Origin: Mastigias papua
Taxonomy: Eukaryota > Cnidaria > Scyphozoa > Rhizostomeae > Mastigiidae
Assembly: GCA_964019165.1 (NCBI GenBank)
Contig: OZ025287.1
Coordinates: forward strand, 6,380,844 to 6,444,843
Direction: 5' to 3'
DNA length: 64,000 bases
The position numbers and the translations under genes are program-made. Under the pieces are notes generated by a model. The model was given only the letters and a program-made list of their open reading frames with translations. It was not told the origin of the DNA and did no database searches. Numbering within the stretch: position 1 is the first letter of the stretch; each line of letters begins with the position of its first letter. Positions 12,640 through 23,659 of this stretch are shown piece after piece.

Positions 12640-13920
12640 TAATTCTTCGCGGTGTGGTTTCTTTAGAGATGTTTTCTGCTTTTGTATCATCTAATTATTT
12701 TACATAACTACTGTCGATTCTCTATGGCCACCGAATGCACCCTATTTGCACAAGAACAGGCAATAGAACAAGATCAATTAAACATTACATTGATAAGGAG
12801 AATGTTTCTCCCATTTTTAGAATTTTGGGAGAACGGGAAGAAATGCTGGCTTTTTTAGTTTCCAAAATGTAAATTTTGACCCCTAGGGCAATACAAGTAT
12901 TGGAGGCATTATCAAAAAGTCAAGGACTGCATTAGTAGATTAGTAGACCTTGACCAAAGCGGAAAGTGATATAACCACAGACAAGATTTAATGATAGAAA
13001 ATGAAAAAGAGAAAGTCGGACAAAAATATCAAAACTGTCAAGATTCTTCAACACTGAAGACCAGAAATAATACTTTTAAGGAAGGACCACTCAAATACGA
13101 GTGACTAAGAAGGAACTTGAAAAAGTAGACCGTTGTCAATATCTGAAATGGTACTCAGGGGATGGCACAAAGGCAGACATGCCAAAGGGCCTTGCTACTG
13201 TAGTGCCGATAGCAAGGGAAGAGGGAAGATTTAAAGTAATTTGGAAGTATCAGCTCCTGCTGAGAGAAACATGTAGTAAGGAGCGCATTGTAAAGCAACT
13301 CCGTCTGAAGACTCCGTAAATGACTTGTAATGAAATTAGTGAACTAAAATGCAAGTTATGAACGTGCCGATATGCCATGGAAATCTTCAAAAATGTAACT
13401 TAATAAAGTGCCGATGGGGGAGGTTGTTGAAATCTTAGGGGAGCTACAACCCTCCATCAGCTCCTGGGTAGTGCCATTCATGGAAGGAGTTAAGTAAACT
13501 ATGGAATTGTAGAGAGATAAATGTAATTCCAATATTCCTTAGAACAGTGGGGATGATCTCAGCCAATCGAAGTCAAAGATTGTGTTAACTAATATACTAA
13601 TGAAATAATAATAAAGCAATCAAGACAGAACACTTAAAGCTATATTAATTTGTCTACAATTTGAAGCTAATTTTAAAACATAATAAAAGCCCTTAGTCTA
13701 AGTTGTAACCAAGATTCGTTGTTTTGGTTCTATGCATAAGTTATTAATGGTTTTGTGTAGAAAATTCGGTTTTACTTTTAATTTTTTGATTTTTGCAGGT
13801 AGTTTTGCTGGAAAGTTTTGCAGCATCAATCCTGAAAGTGTTGGCAGCACGTAAATAGCTGAACAGCACAGTGCCTACATGAATTCTCAGTAGAGTGGGA
13901 TGCGGGCTCGTTCATAGGGA
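12640..13920. other. Non-coding or unrecognised stretch
   Basis: A 72-codon open frame at 13101-13319 (plus) matches no family I know. No terminal repeats or RNA genes were seen. Confidence 0.4.
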
Positions 13921-13927
13921 AACTATA

Positions 13928-14520
13928 TCAAGATTCCAGATCTGAAAAGAAGATCACAAATTTGGCAAAATTGGACGGACATACTTTATTGATGGCCCCC
14001 AATAGCAGAGAATGATAAGAAAGCCCTTTATCAAGAATGTATCTAAGAGCAGAAACGATGCGTTGTAAGTTTTCTAAAGGCATCTCCAAGCAATCTACCA
14101 CTTTTATGTTATACATTGCTCTCATTTCTCTCAATTTAGTTTGTTGGCAATCATGAGTAAGGAGCCTTGTCCTTTCTTTCTCTGGATCACAATACTTGGC
14201 TGTGATCCAATCAGGCATCGTTTGGGCATATGTGTTAGATAACAGGCTCATGCATTTTTCCAGTATTATTATAAGCAATGAGTCATCAGCTGTCTTTTCA
14301 TGCAGTGCACTTGTACTTTCTTTTGCCATGTGAACTGACTGTGATTGATTTTTCAGAAGAAAGATACAAGGTATGGATATTGTGATAGTCATCTATGAAA
14401 AAGACTATGAAGTGATGATTTTCTGCTGCTTCTTTAATGAATTCACTTAAAAATGATAGGTGACTTGAAGCTGATGAAAATGATGCTAGCTTAACTGCAA
14501 GAGGATCAATCCTAGAAGAA
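13928..14520 (-). pseudogene. Decayed gene fragment with an FIDDYHNI motif, function unknown
   Basis: On the minus strand an open frame of 154 codons (14392-13928) follows, after a frame shift near 14330-14390, a stretch reading EFIKEAAENHHFIVFFIDDY then HNIHT. The following segment SQSVHMAK and a long alpha-helical-looking tail fit one continuous ancestral protein. The DDYHNIHT signature reminds me of uncharacterised, probably transposon-derived proteins in invertebrates; this is from memory and unconfirmed. No catalytic assignment is made. Confidence 0.4.
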
Positions 14521-14899
14521 CAAGAACAAGAAGAAATACAAGAAGGGTCTGCAGTAGCATGTAAACAAATAGCTTTTCTGTACTATGCACTGAAAGACAT
14601 TTTGAGGAGATTTATGTTGGACGTAAATTCAAGTAGCTTATCATGCACAGACTAGCTAATGCAATGGAAACAGGCGAAGCAGGAAGCTATCACCAACGAA
14701 ATTAAGCTTGATTGACTTTTCTGTTAAGAAGATATGAGAGAAGAAACGAAAAAAACAATCTTAAGAGGAAACAAAAGATGAGGTGCTGGGAGATATAAGT
14801 AAGGGTGACATCGTTGCAATGAGATTTCAAAGGGACTTTGCAAATTACCAGAAAATTAACAAATTTTCATTGTCTGTCAGATTGGCCTGTTGTTCACAT

Positions 14900-16262
14900 G
14901 CTCACACTAATATTTCAAGACTATTTTCCCCATTCCTCCAGATGTCTACCATGCCTTATTTCGTTTACTTGTCTTTTCTCACCTTTTCCATCGAAATGCT
15001 GGCTACAATTATGGCACAGCTCTTATGCTTCTCTTACAGCTCTAACACTTATGGTACAGCTCTTATCTCCACAATCACAGGCAGTGCTGCAAAGTCGACG
15101 GTGTCACATCTGATACAGCAGAAATTAATATTAGGGTACCACAAGGATCTTGCCTGGGAGCTCTCTTATTTTTGCTTTATATAAATGATCTTCCTTTCGC
15201 CTTAAGAAAGGCACATGCTACTATGTACGCTGACGATACAGCGATCTCCTACTCTTCGGATAAAATCGAAGAAATTGACGTCGTTGTCAATGCAGAACTT
15301 GCCTGCCTCGAGAAATGGTTGCAGGGCAATAAGCTTTCCTTGAATATCGTCAAAACACAAGCCATGATAATTGGTTCAGCCCAAAAGCTGGGGCAGATAA
15401 ACAAAACATCAGAAACCACCCCTTGCTTCCAAGTTAATGGGAACGATGTCAAACTTGTGCATTTAACTAAATATCTTGGTGTCATGATTGACAAAAATTT
15501 GAATGGGAAAGCCAGGTAAAGTTCCCTCAAAAGAAAATCTCACGAGCCCTTGGGCTTTTGAAATATACCAGAAAATTTGTACAAGAAGAGACGTTAAGGA
15601 ACATGTATTTAAGTATCGTCGAGCCTCACCTCAGCTATTGTTGCTCAGTATGGGAAAGCTGTAGCAATACTAAAATGAATACTCTGCAAAAATTGCAGAA
15701 CAGAGCTGCAAGAATTGTCACGGGTAGCCCTTTTGATTCATTGGCTGCTCCATTGTTGCAAAGATTAGGGTGGCTCTCAGTTGATAGGCTTGTCCATAAG
15801 GAAACATCTACCATGGTATATAAATCCCTTAATGGACTTGCTCCCGACAACCTTTGTCAGATCTTCTCCCGATTATCTGATGTTCACAATCGGCTCTTAC
15901 GAAATACAAAATGCGACCTAGTTATACCTCGAATGAGAACAGCATATGGTCAAAACTCGTTTGCTTTCCGTAGAGTTGATACATGGAACAAACTCCATTC
16001 TGATATCAAGTTAGCTCCTTCCATCCAGTCATTTAAAACCAAACTTAAAGCTCATAATTGAAAATATTCAAGGAAAGCTGGTTTTAATATTTTGTTTTCT
16101 TATTTACGTTTTTATCAATAGGTATATTGTATATGTATATTTATAGGTTTAGACCATTGTTGTAATAGGTTATTTTTATTTTTAGCTGTAGGGTGCATTG
16201 TAAGACAGTTATTCAAACTAAATTGTATCCCTGGGTAAAGAATTTTAACATGAAATAAAAAA
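14900..16262 (+). mobile_element. 5'-truncated LINE (CR1/jockey-like) with A-rich tail
   Basis: Contains the carboxy-terminal half of a LINE ORF2 and ends in ATGAAATAAAAAAAATAC, an A-rich 3' terminus. Endonuclease and the first RT blocks are missing. The left boundary is unclear; recognisable coding starts near 15125. Confidence 0.75.
15125..16061 (+). pseudogene. LINE reverse transcriptase palm to C-terminus, frameshifted
   Basis: Recognisable blocks in order: RVPQGSCLGALL (about 15131-15166), LYINDLPFALRK, MYADDTAISYSS with the catalytic YADD near 15222, KWLQGNKLSLNIVKTQ, LTKYLGVMID; then a frame shift near 15515-15560; then LSYCCSVWE, LQKLQNRAARIVTGS and the terminal FRRVDTWNKLHSDIK, with a stop after 16061. 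These match CR1/RTE-X/jockey-type ORF2 ends. The catalytic aspartates are intact, but the protein is broken and truncated. Its order and motifs parallel the more complete element at 36.7-41.6 kb. Confidence 0.85.
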
Positions 16263-16282
16263 AATACAAATTCTAGCGTGCT

Positions 16283-16360
16283 TGGAAGACAACAGCTTTC
16301 AGTATGTCTAAAAAATTGCTACCGCATTTTCGTGCTGTAATGAAGTTACGAAAGCTTTGC
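16283..16360 (+). mobile_element. Degenerate PLE-A tail fragment
   Basis: CAGTATGTCTAAAAAATTGC, then CATTTTCGTGCTGTAATGAAG, parallels the PLE-A tail (CAGTATGGTTAAAAC..., TTTTTCGTGCTGTAGTGAAG). The 5' half of the hammerhead is absent; only the 3' stem I strand CAGTATG remains. Confidence 0.55.
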
Positions 16361-16412
16361 ATTCTCATCACTTGTACGAAGAATACTTGAAACAATAATG
16401 ACCTCAGAGGTG

Positions 16413-16513
16413 CTCTGTTGGGAAAACCACCATCCAGCAGGGCTATCGCAGTCACTTCTATACGTAGAAGCACGCACAGCTGTGTCTCGTAGATATAGGC
16501 TAACTATCCGATA
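16413..16513. repeat. Copy of the intron tail of the HET-like gene
   Basis: About 100 bases, from CTGTTGGGAAAA to TAACTATCCGATA, match 34172-34270 at roughly 90% by eye. In the other copy the segment lies directly upstream of the splice acceptor of the HET-like gene. Here it is followed by unrelated sequence. Confidence 0.75.
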
Positions 16514-16519
16514 TAGTTC

Positions 16520-17890
16520 GCTAACGTAATATATTTTCTTCGTGTTTGTATGATGTAAAGACGTAATAGTCTCGTTTTCACACGCATAACAATAGTGTAA
16601 GAATAACTTAGAGAAATGACTAACCTGGGAAAGTTATGATTAATGTTTGTCAAAACAACTATTTACGTAGCATTATCTTCCTAGTTCAATTTCATTGGTT
16701 AGTAATTTTAAACTATTCGTACGTAATTTCCTAGCTACATGTATAAAAAACCCTGATTGATTTAGCAAATTTACAGAGATGTAGAGAGAGAGAAGTAGAA
16801 TGATAGAATAGTCATGAATTAGAGAAAATGTAACAGAGTTGTATTTCTTGGAGTGAAACTTCTGTACTTGGTTCTACAATCATTGTACCAGCGAGATTGG
16901 AGAATTATTCTCAACATGCTCCATTCATATTCAATAAATATGCTAGGAAATCAGGCACCATTGAAAATTGGGTGCAGCAGGACAAGTTGCAAGTTGATGT
17001 CCAACAGAGTGTATAATAATACAATAATGCAATATCCCAATTCAAATACTGATCATATTTACGAGAACGGTATTTATCAGAAATAAAGTGTTCAGGTGAT
17101 GAGCTTCTATGTACTAGTGAAGTTATAATTTGCTAGACAAAGGTTATATTGTATAAGTAAGATGGGAAAATGTTTAAGCTCATGGCGGTGGTAATTGCGA
17201 AGGCGCTCTGTAAAGTGAAGACAGAAACACGCGTTGTCAGACCAGGAAAGTACTGCTAGAAGGTTATGTAAATGGTCTTTTATTACCATTTCACACAGAC
17301 ATGTTACCGGTGTTGTGCACATATTCATACAGAAGTCAATTTTACACCCGATCTCAATTATAGGTAACGGTACAATCTACGTTTACTATGCTACGCTACT
17401 GTGTACTGTCCCGCCGAACCTTCATTCAAATTCCATTTCGGGTCACTGACTGGAAACATCGCTAGATTTCCATGTAGGCACCTATATGCATATCGATTTA
17501 GACGAAATAAGCTTGATCCTCCTGTTATTTTTAATACTCCAGTCACAATCATATCTCTTGGTTTTAACGCCATTAACGCATACTCTATACCTCTGATGTG
17601 ACTTCATTAAACTTAACTCAAAATTTTGACAAATGCCACAAAAAGGTATATCCACTATCAACTTGTATTAGTGTTGTACTTCACTACTTATGTGGTGGCA
17701 CACTTGGGCAAGTTGCCTCTAGCCATGAAATGCTGTTGAAACTATGGTTTATTTTGAACTATTGTCCATATGGGAAGGAGGCTAATAGTTGATAAAAAAA
17801 GTAATTTAACTATTGACAATCCTCTTATAACATTGTAATATTGGTCTATTTGATGTTAACATTTGTTGTAAGTAAAGTAAATGAAACTGG
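16520..17890. other. Non-coding stretch
   Basis: Only short open frames with no recognisable family. No repeats noted. Confidence 0.45.
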
Positions 17891-17892
17891 GA

Positions 17893-18276
17893 TTAATACA
17901 TCATCTCTAAATAAATCAGGTTACTTTTTGGAAGGCAACTTTTAAAATATTTGTCAACCATTTTCTCTATGTATATAGAAAATATATTTATGTGTTCAAA
18001 ATTGCTATAAGCAATTAATGCTCCATGTTGCTGATGTTTGTGGCTATCATATAATATTATACGTTCCTCTGTTAGGATTAAAGCTATGCTCTTATCTGGT
18101 GGAACAATTAAAACGAATGTTGCTCTTGATTTGTTTCCTTTCAGTCTAAGGAGTTGGGATGTCAAATCTTCTGCATCTATAATGCATTGCAATTCTTCTG
18201 GCAGATATAAAGTAACTGAGCTTTGCTCTATAAATTCTTCAACCAGTAAATTGATTTGGCCATTTGCTTTATCCAA
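17893..18276 (-). pseudogene. Fragment resembling a cysteine-protease/OTU-like domain
   Basis: A 127-codon minus-strand frame. The middle reads ATFVLIVPPDKSIALILTEE, then IILYDSHKHQQHGALIAYSN. The pattern of a hydrophobic strand, D-S-H and G-A reminds me of the histidine half of papain-fold deubiquitinase-like domains found in large transposon polyproteins. The catalytic cysteine part is not present, and no continuation was found past 18300. It may be a fragment of a larger mobile element. The family assignment is tentative. Confidence 0.35.
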
Positions 18277-18387
18277 TAGTTGATATCTAAAAAGTGATCA
18301 AAGTTTTGTATAGAAATATATATATCTTCTTCGTCATTTTCACCCATTTCCCCCTTTTGAATGTCTAAATATATAACAACACACACT

Positions 18388-18497
<110 letters not shown>

Positions 18498-18531
18498 GAT
18501 AGTACACGAAGAAAATCGACAATCTTTTTAA

Positions 18532-18582
18532 ATTTCCAAGACATGTTTCGGCTTGTTACTCAAACCATCATCAGTTGAAATG
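18532..18582 (-). ncRNA. Hammerhead ribozyme, PLE-B
   Basis: Minus strand: stem I ATTTCAA; CTGATGA; stem II GGTTTG-AGTAA-CAAGCC (six pairs, one G-U); GAAA; the palindromic stem III ACATGT; C17; stem I return TTGGAAAT (one bulged G). All core positions match the type I hammerhead consensus. A six-base self-complementary stem III without loop room suggests a dimeric form. Confidence 0.8.
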
Positions 18583-18692
18583 ACTAAGTTAACGTTACAA
18601 CAAATAAGAACTATACACTATCAATCGAATATATTAATCGAACAGAGGAATGAAAGAAACGAAAAAAGAATGTGGCGGTTAAACAACGAAAG

Positions 18693-19508
18693 CTAAAAGC
18701 TCAATGAAATACTATAATGTTGCAGTTGTTTATTTAAGTTAGGCCTTTCCCACATGATGTGGAGTGCTTCCTTAATTTTTAAGTTATGATAATTGCTTGC
18801 TGAATCTAGTACCTTGAAGCAATTTTCACTGCAAAGATTTTTACAAGGAATTGAAGTCTTTAAATGCTTAAAAATATGCGAATTCTTATCGGTGAACAAA
18901 TGCTCACGCACTCGTGTAGATAAATGACGAGATGTTTCGCCAATATAAACGGAATTACATCCCGCACAAGTAAATTTATATACTATACACGAGCGAAGCG
19001 ATTTGTTCACACGATCCTTAACTGCAAGCAAGTTTTTAATTTTAAAAGAAGAAAAAGCTAATTTAATATTAAGATTATTGCAATACTTTTTAGCAAGCAT
19101 ACGTACCTTACGCTGGGTAAAATTAGAAAGCTTAAGGAATGGCAACTTAAAATAAATGGTAGAAGTATCAGTAGCTGATTTAGAATTATTAGAAGTATGA
19201 ACATTATCAAGATAAGAATGGACTACTCTACTTATTAAGCCTTCAGGGTATTGATTCTTTTTGAATATATCGAAGAGTTTTTTAACATCATCATTGAATT
19301 TAGCAAGAGTGTTATTAATTTTGTAAGCTCTGTCAACTAAGGTGCGGATAAGACCAATTTTATAAGAATAAGAGGTAAAGCTATAGAAATTAGTAAGAAG
19401 TCCAGTAAAAGTGTTTTTACGATAGACTGACGTTAAAAGATTACAAGGATCCTTATTACTGATACAAACATCAAGAAAAGCCAACATCTTATTACTTTCT
19501 TTCTCCAT
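18693..19508 (-). CDS. PLE-B partial protein: RT thumb and GIY-YIG endonuclease
   Basis: A 271-codon frame. The amino-terminal part has LAFLDVCISN, SVYRKNTFTG and a region ending NQYPEGLISR, the end of a PLE reverse transcriptase. The carboxy-terminal part has SCIVYKFTCAGCNSVYIGET, then RHLSTRVREHL and KNSHIFKHL. This is a GIY-YIG nuclease with intact YK/YIG motifs, catalytic Arg and a downstream H/E region, preceded by the Cys pair typical of PLEs. The RT palm with the catalytic aspartates is missing because the copy is truncated; the first Met at 19508 is simply the first in the truncated frame. The endonuclease would normally nick target DNA to prime reverse transcription. Confidence 0.8.
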   Translation of the reverse strand: MEKESNKMLAFLDVCISNKDPCNLLTSVYRKNTFTGLLTNFYSFTSYSYKIGLIRTLVDRAYKINNTLAKFNDDVKKLFDIFKKNQYPEGLISRVVHSYLDNVHTSNNSKSATDTSTIYFKLPFLKLSNFTQRKVRMLAKKYCNNLNIKLAFSSFKIKNLLAVKDRVNKSLRSCIVYKFTCAGCNSVYIGETSRHLSTRVREHLFTDKNSHIFKHLKTSIPCKNLCSENCFKVLDSASNYHNLKIKEALHIMWERPNLNKQLQHYSISLSF

Positions 19509-19541
19509 GGTGAACTTTATATTGGGATGTTGAGAGTTAAG

Positions 19542-19543
<2 letters not shown>

Positions 19544-19608
<65 letters not shown>

Positions 19609-19609
19609 G
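19544..19609. repeat. (TA)n microsatellite between PLE-B and PLE-A
   Basis: About 66 bases of TA. PLE-B is truncated at its left edge and the PLE-A tail (GAAAAGTCTGTTGG) starts at its right edge. Confidence 0.95.
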
Positions 19610-19670
19610 AAAAGTCTGTTGGTACTACAGAACTTCACTACAGCACGGAAAAGCGGTACCATGTTTTAAC

Positions 19671-19714
19671 CATACTGACAAGCTTGTTTTTCGTCCGACA
19701 CTCGTCAGAGTATG
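19671..19714 (-). ncRNA. Hammerhead ribozyme, PLE-A copy 2
   Basis: Minus strand: CATACT, CTGACGA, GTGTCGGAC, GAAA, a linker A, palindromic ACAAGCTTGT, C17, AGTATG. Stem I is a perfect six-base pair set. Compared with the unit at 30.3 kb, stem III differs at two mutually paired positions (AAAAGCTTTT there), a compensatory change that keeps self-complementarity. Stem II is short: two clear pairs and a five-base loop. Confidence 0.8.
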
Positions 19715-19825
19715 AAACGTCGGATAGCGACCGAAAGGTGATCCGAAATTTATAGCCAAATATGCGGGTACACGTAATATGATGAATAATGTGTCCAGTT
19801 AGCCATATGATTGGCCTCTTGGCAC

Positions 19826-20362
19826 CTATTCACCATTGTTTACTTGAAGAGTCCAAGTGAAAATGAACTCTTTTTGTTTACACAAGACTGGGTTTTGAGT
19901 CTTTATGTAAACTGATTCCAAAACACCTAAATGAAAGGACGATCTTGCTTGCCCTATGATCCAAAAATTATCGTCTGAATATGTTTTGGCGCATTCTGGA
20001 TTTGTAATAAGATGTTGTCCTATGGTTGAATCACTTTTCATTTTAGAATTAGAGTTTTTACACATACGAGGTGGCTGTTCTCTTGTTATAGTGTTTTTCG
20101 TCCTGATGCTCGTGGGTACATGTTGTTTTATTCTGTCTGCTAGTCTCTGCGTAGTGCGCCTTACGTACCGAGCTTCACATCGGTACGAAAATTCGTAAAC
20201 TACAGAACGTGCTTGAGTTGTAGGAACGCTATCTTTTTTAGCAGATGGTAGCATGACACTAGTATTATAAACCGCACGGGGCTTCACAGCATAGAAACAG
20301 GATATAATGGCTTTATTAATTTGATTTTCAAATGTTGATGAAACACTTCCAATACAGGGCAA
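19826..20362 (-). pseudogene. PLE-A GIY-YIG endonuclease region, copy 2
   Basis: A 178-codon open frame. It starts in the RT-endonuclease connection (FENQINKAIISCFYAVKPR), passes VVYEFSYRCEARYVRRTTQ and RIKQHV, and ends in a long tail with WIIGQARSSFHLGVLESVYI and KTQNPVLCKQKEF. It stays open past the point where copy 1 has decayed. The GIY-YIG second motif reads YVR rather than YVG, as in copy 1. The RT is missing. I class it as a pseudogene because the element is truncated and a normally invariant glycine is changed. Confidence 0.7.
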
Positions 20363-20449
20363 TTTAGGGTAAACTGGGCACTTTTCAGGACCAGTTTACC
20401 GGCCATAGAACAACATCTTGTCAAAATTTGAAAACCAAATCAATAAATC

Positions 20450-20720
20450 AATTAATTTAATTTAATGTTAACACTGTCAAATGCTTTTTTGAAATCTACA
20501 AATAATACCCCAACATACTGACCATTGTCCAAGGCTCCTTTCCATTGTCCTGTTAATTGCAGCAAAACGCCCTCTGTACTTCGCCCCTCTTTAAAACCCC
20601 ATTGATTTGTGTATCCAATTCCTGTAGCATTCACCCAAGATTCAAATATCTCCCTGCAAACACAGCTAGCATTGAGGCATGTCTTTTATCACCTTATTAA
20701 ATGCTTCATCTTTTGCTTGT
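20450..20720 (-). pseudogene. LINE reverse transcriptase fragment
   Basis: Minus-strand reading of about 60 codons contains NQWGFKEGRSTEGVLLQLTG and YVGVLFVDFKKAFDSV, RT blocks 1-2 with the first catalytic aspartate in FVDF. No palm YADD or flanking blocks follow. It lies at the broken end of PLE-A copy 2. Confidence 0.75.
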
Positions 20721-20729
20721 GTGTTTTGT

Positions 20730-22060
20730 AATGGAGGTATTTGTCTAAATGCATCATCACTGAACCTGACAAAACCTGTTTGATTTCCTTGATGGCATAC
20801 TACATGTATATTCTGCACTCCAGAAGACGTTGGCTCTAAGTGCCTTGTTGGTTTGAGTAGTTACTTATTGTAAGAAGATTTGGAATTTTCAGTAGGTCAC
20901 AATATTTCTTGGCACATGCAAATCCTTGACCAATGGATTCAATTGCACTATATATAATACGCAGGCATGTGCATCACACCCAAAATTGATGAACTCATTC
21001 ATAATTACAACAATAAAGCTAAAAAAGCAGGCACTACCCATTTTCTTCTGCAATATGTCAAATAAAGTCAATTCATACTTACTACAATTTTGAAGATCTT
21101 GCGAGACTTGAAAAATCTCTCTCTTAAAACATCCCGATCAATCAGTAGAATACCTGTGATATTTTCTTCATGTGGGGTCTTTCATATGGGACCAAGGCAT
21201 TGCTCAAGTTTACTTGCCAACATAGACTTTTCAAATCAAAAGACATCATTGTTGGTAAGAGCAGCAAATACTTAATGGTTTTGGGCTAAGTGGCACATGC
21301 ACTGTCCAGAATAATTCTGTCAGAAATTTCATCTTTTTTTCTTTACAACTCTTTTCTTCCATAAAATGATAGACACAAAATCTCCTCCTTCTCCATATCA
21401 TGGCTCAAAATGTTCGTGTGGGCAAAAGACACATGTTGTCATCTTGCTCCACTTTTGAAGGAAAATTGAGACGATGGAGACACTTGAAAGAAGACTCGTA
21501 TGAGTTGTCTGTTGATGGGAGGCCATACATAGGTAGACCATAAAAACAATTTAGGGCAACCTGTGGTAGATGAGTGGCTTATTTTATTGCTTATGCTGTT
21601 GCTCAGGACCACCAACTAATATAGCCGAGAAAGTAATGATTGATGTACTAAAATCAATAACAAAAATTACGTTTTGGGTGCAAAGAGCATTCATTCTATA
21701 TAGCTGGGGTATCAAAATATTTTGCTTCCCGTGACTGGGGCTCTGAAAAATTCTTGTAAGTTCAACTGGGGTGCAAAATTTTTGGATCTCTTTTGTCATT
21801 TGCCTCCAACCCCCTCCTTCTGATACTTAATGACTGCTCCCTTATCTAAGAAAATCTGTCGTCGTGGCTAATTTGATCATATACATGCTTTTAGTTTGAT
21901 GTAAGCAATCTGAGTCGTTGAAGGCCTTCTTACATTAAAAGTTGCACTGTCTACATTAAGCACTTATGGATATTAGTAATATTGCTATTACGCCTTTCAT
22001 ATATCGTGAAGATAACCTTGTTGCCGCGACAAGAAAAGAGTTTGAATAAATGTCAAAACT
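20730..22060. other. Non-coding or unrecognised stretch
   Basis: Short frames only; none matches a family I recognise. Confidence 0.4.
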
Positions 22061-22078
22061 ATTTTCTCCAAATGAGTC

Positions 22079-22587
22079 TTTATGTCCTTTCAATACACTA
22101 ATTTAATTTAATTGTGTAACGACCTTTCTATAAAAACATGTTTCAACAATTGTTAAATTGATATAGTTCCATTCATGTTTGCTGTTCATGACGTTTGTCT
22201 TTCCTTCTCTATTTATCTTCACTGCCTCTGAGACTTGTCGTAACATTGCATGATTTTTGAATTGTCCCTTAACCGACATACAAATTGTTGTATACGCCCA
22301 GCATGTATGTCTTTGCTGTGTCTCTAAAGAACAGAGCTCTCCTCCCTCCTCGCTAGAGATGTTAAATGTTTTTTGTCTCTTGTATATGCAGTGTGTGATG
22401 TTTCCTCAATGTATATACTTTCTCTCCCATTGTTATTAGTACACTCTATACAGGTAATACTGTATATTATCCCATGCACATCACAGGGGCCTTTTCCCCC
22501 AGTCAGGCAAGCATAGCGTTCAAATCTTGATTGGTTAGCAGAACTAATTCTCATGACCTTTTCCACCAATAGGAGCATAGGTTCCAA
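22079..22587 (-). mobile_element. Penelope-like element family D fragment
   Basis: A minus-strand endonuclease fragment is followed by a 3' end at 22079-22140 (CCTTTCTATAAAAACATGTTT on the plus strand) that matches the terminal arm of the inverted unit at 54.8 kb. No TA array flanks this copy. Confidence 0.65.
22324..22587 (-). pseudogene. PLE-D GIY-YIG endonuclease fragment
   Basis: 87 codons: GKGPCDVHGIIYSITCIECT, then ESIYIEETSHTAYTRDKKHL and LARREESSVL. The order Y-x-I-x-C-x-x-C ... Y-I-x-E-T-S-x-T-A-Y-x-R ... K-H-L is the PLE endonuclease pattern. The usual YIGET reads YIEET, so the glycine is lost. Upstream RT is absent. Confidence 0.7.
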
Positions 22588-22663
22588 ATCTTTGATTGGC
22601 TGAGAGCTCTGATAGCATTTAAATTCTCCATACCGTTTTAGCTAATTAGAACGCGCGATTTTA

Positions 22664-23560
22664 TCAACAAATGCCCTTCACTGCTAAATTTAGACCTATT
22701 TTGGTGATTTTTACTACCCCTGGGAAAAAGTCATCGTGTAAAATTTTGCTTTCAGATATTCTAAATTTTTTGTTTAAGATGTGGTTCTTTAATAAATTTA
22801 GCAAAAAACTACCGTTGCAATCTGTCAAAATATGTCCGCGATTGCAAGTTATAGGGACTTGCAGTTGGTCGCTTTCATCACTCCCCTTTTGAATAAAGGA
22901 GGGATTTGGAACAAAGTTATCAAACCAAACCTAATAGCTATATACCATTAATAATTTTCAAATGTAATACTCACCATATCAAACAAATCCCCTCCATTAA
23001 AACTTCTGTCTGATATAGCTATTTGGCTACTGTAACTGCCTCACACTTTGACTTAACCCCAGTCTGCCTACTTTTACCACCCTGTAGGCAAAATCATCTT
23101 GCTAGATATTCCTAATTATAACATTCAGTACTACCAACACTTAGCGAATACGCTAAATTTTTTTCAAACAATACCATTGTTCTCTTTATAAATTCTTCCG
23201 AGTACGTAAGCTATTAGACTTCGAAGTTGGATGTACTCACTGCGAGTGGAACAGATTATCGTATTGCAAGGCTAAAAGATATTCAACATGAATTACACTG
23301 GAAAATGGGAACTCACCATGTAGTAACTCAAACTATCATCATATACTTCTCTCATCGCGTCGGCTTTGTATTTTGTTTCCAAAGTAGAAATGCAATTTCT
23401 TCCATATAACCGGCTCTTAGCACTTGCGTTTCAGTTAATTCATGTGAACATCCATCAACTTCAAACACAGCCCTTTAATTATACTTGTTAATTACTGCTT
23501 CGTCGTGTGCTAACTTTTATTTCATATAATGATTTATGATTGGTAAAGTTATATTATCTA
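22664..23560. repeat. Ancient direct repeat, copy 1
   Basis: About 0.9 kb that aligns in order with 25833-26700 at roughly 65-70% by eye. Shared anchors include ACAAATGCCCTTC/ACAAATGCCTTTC, GCAAAAAACT/GTAAAAAACT, GCGATTGCAAGTT/ACGATTACAAGTT and AGCACTGAAGCCATTC/AGCACTGAAACCATTC. No intact reading frame runs through either copy. Confidence 0.65.
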
Positions 23561-23659
23561 CTAGAGCAGCACTGAAGCCATTCTTGTACAAAAGAATGAG
23601 AGAGAAAATTAGTTATTCGTTGTTTTCGTCATTGTTGTCGATTTTCTACTTTTTGTTTC

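Larger units (their letters stand above)
19610..20450 (-). mobile_element. Penelope-like element family A, copy 2
   Basis: Minus strand: endonuclease frame (20362-19826), 3' UTR, hammerhead (19671-19714), tail ending CAACAGACTTTTC at the TA array. Over 9100-9730 and 19700-20290 the two family A copies align almost without gaps. At 20412-20450 a short inverted copy of 20310-20345 is visible (TTTGAAAACCAAATCAATAAA), which suggests that this insertion too ended in an inverted junction, since lost. Confidence 0.8.
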
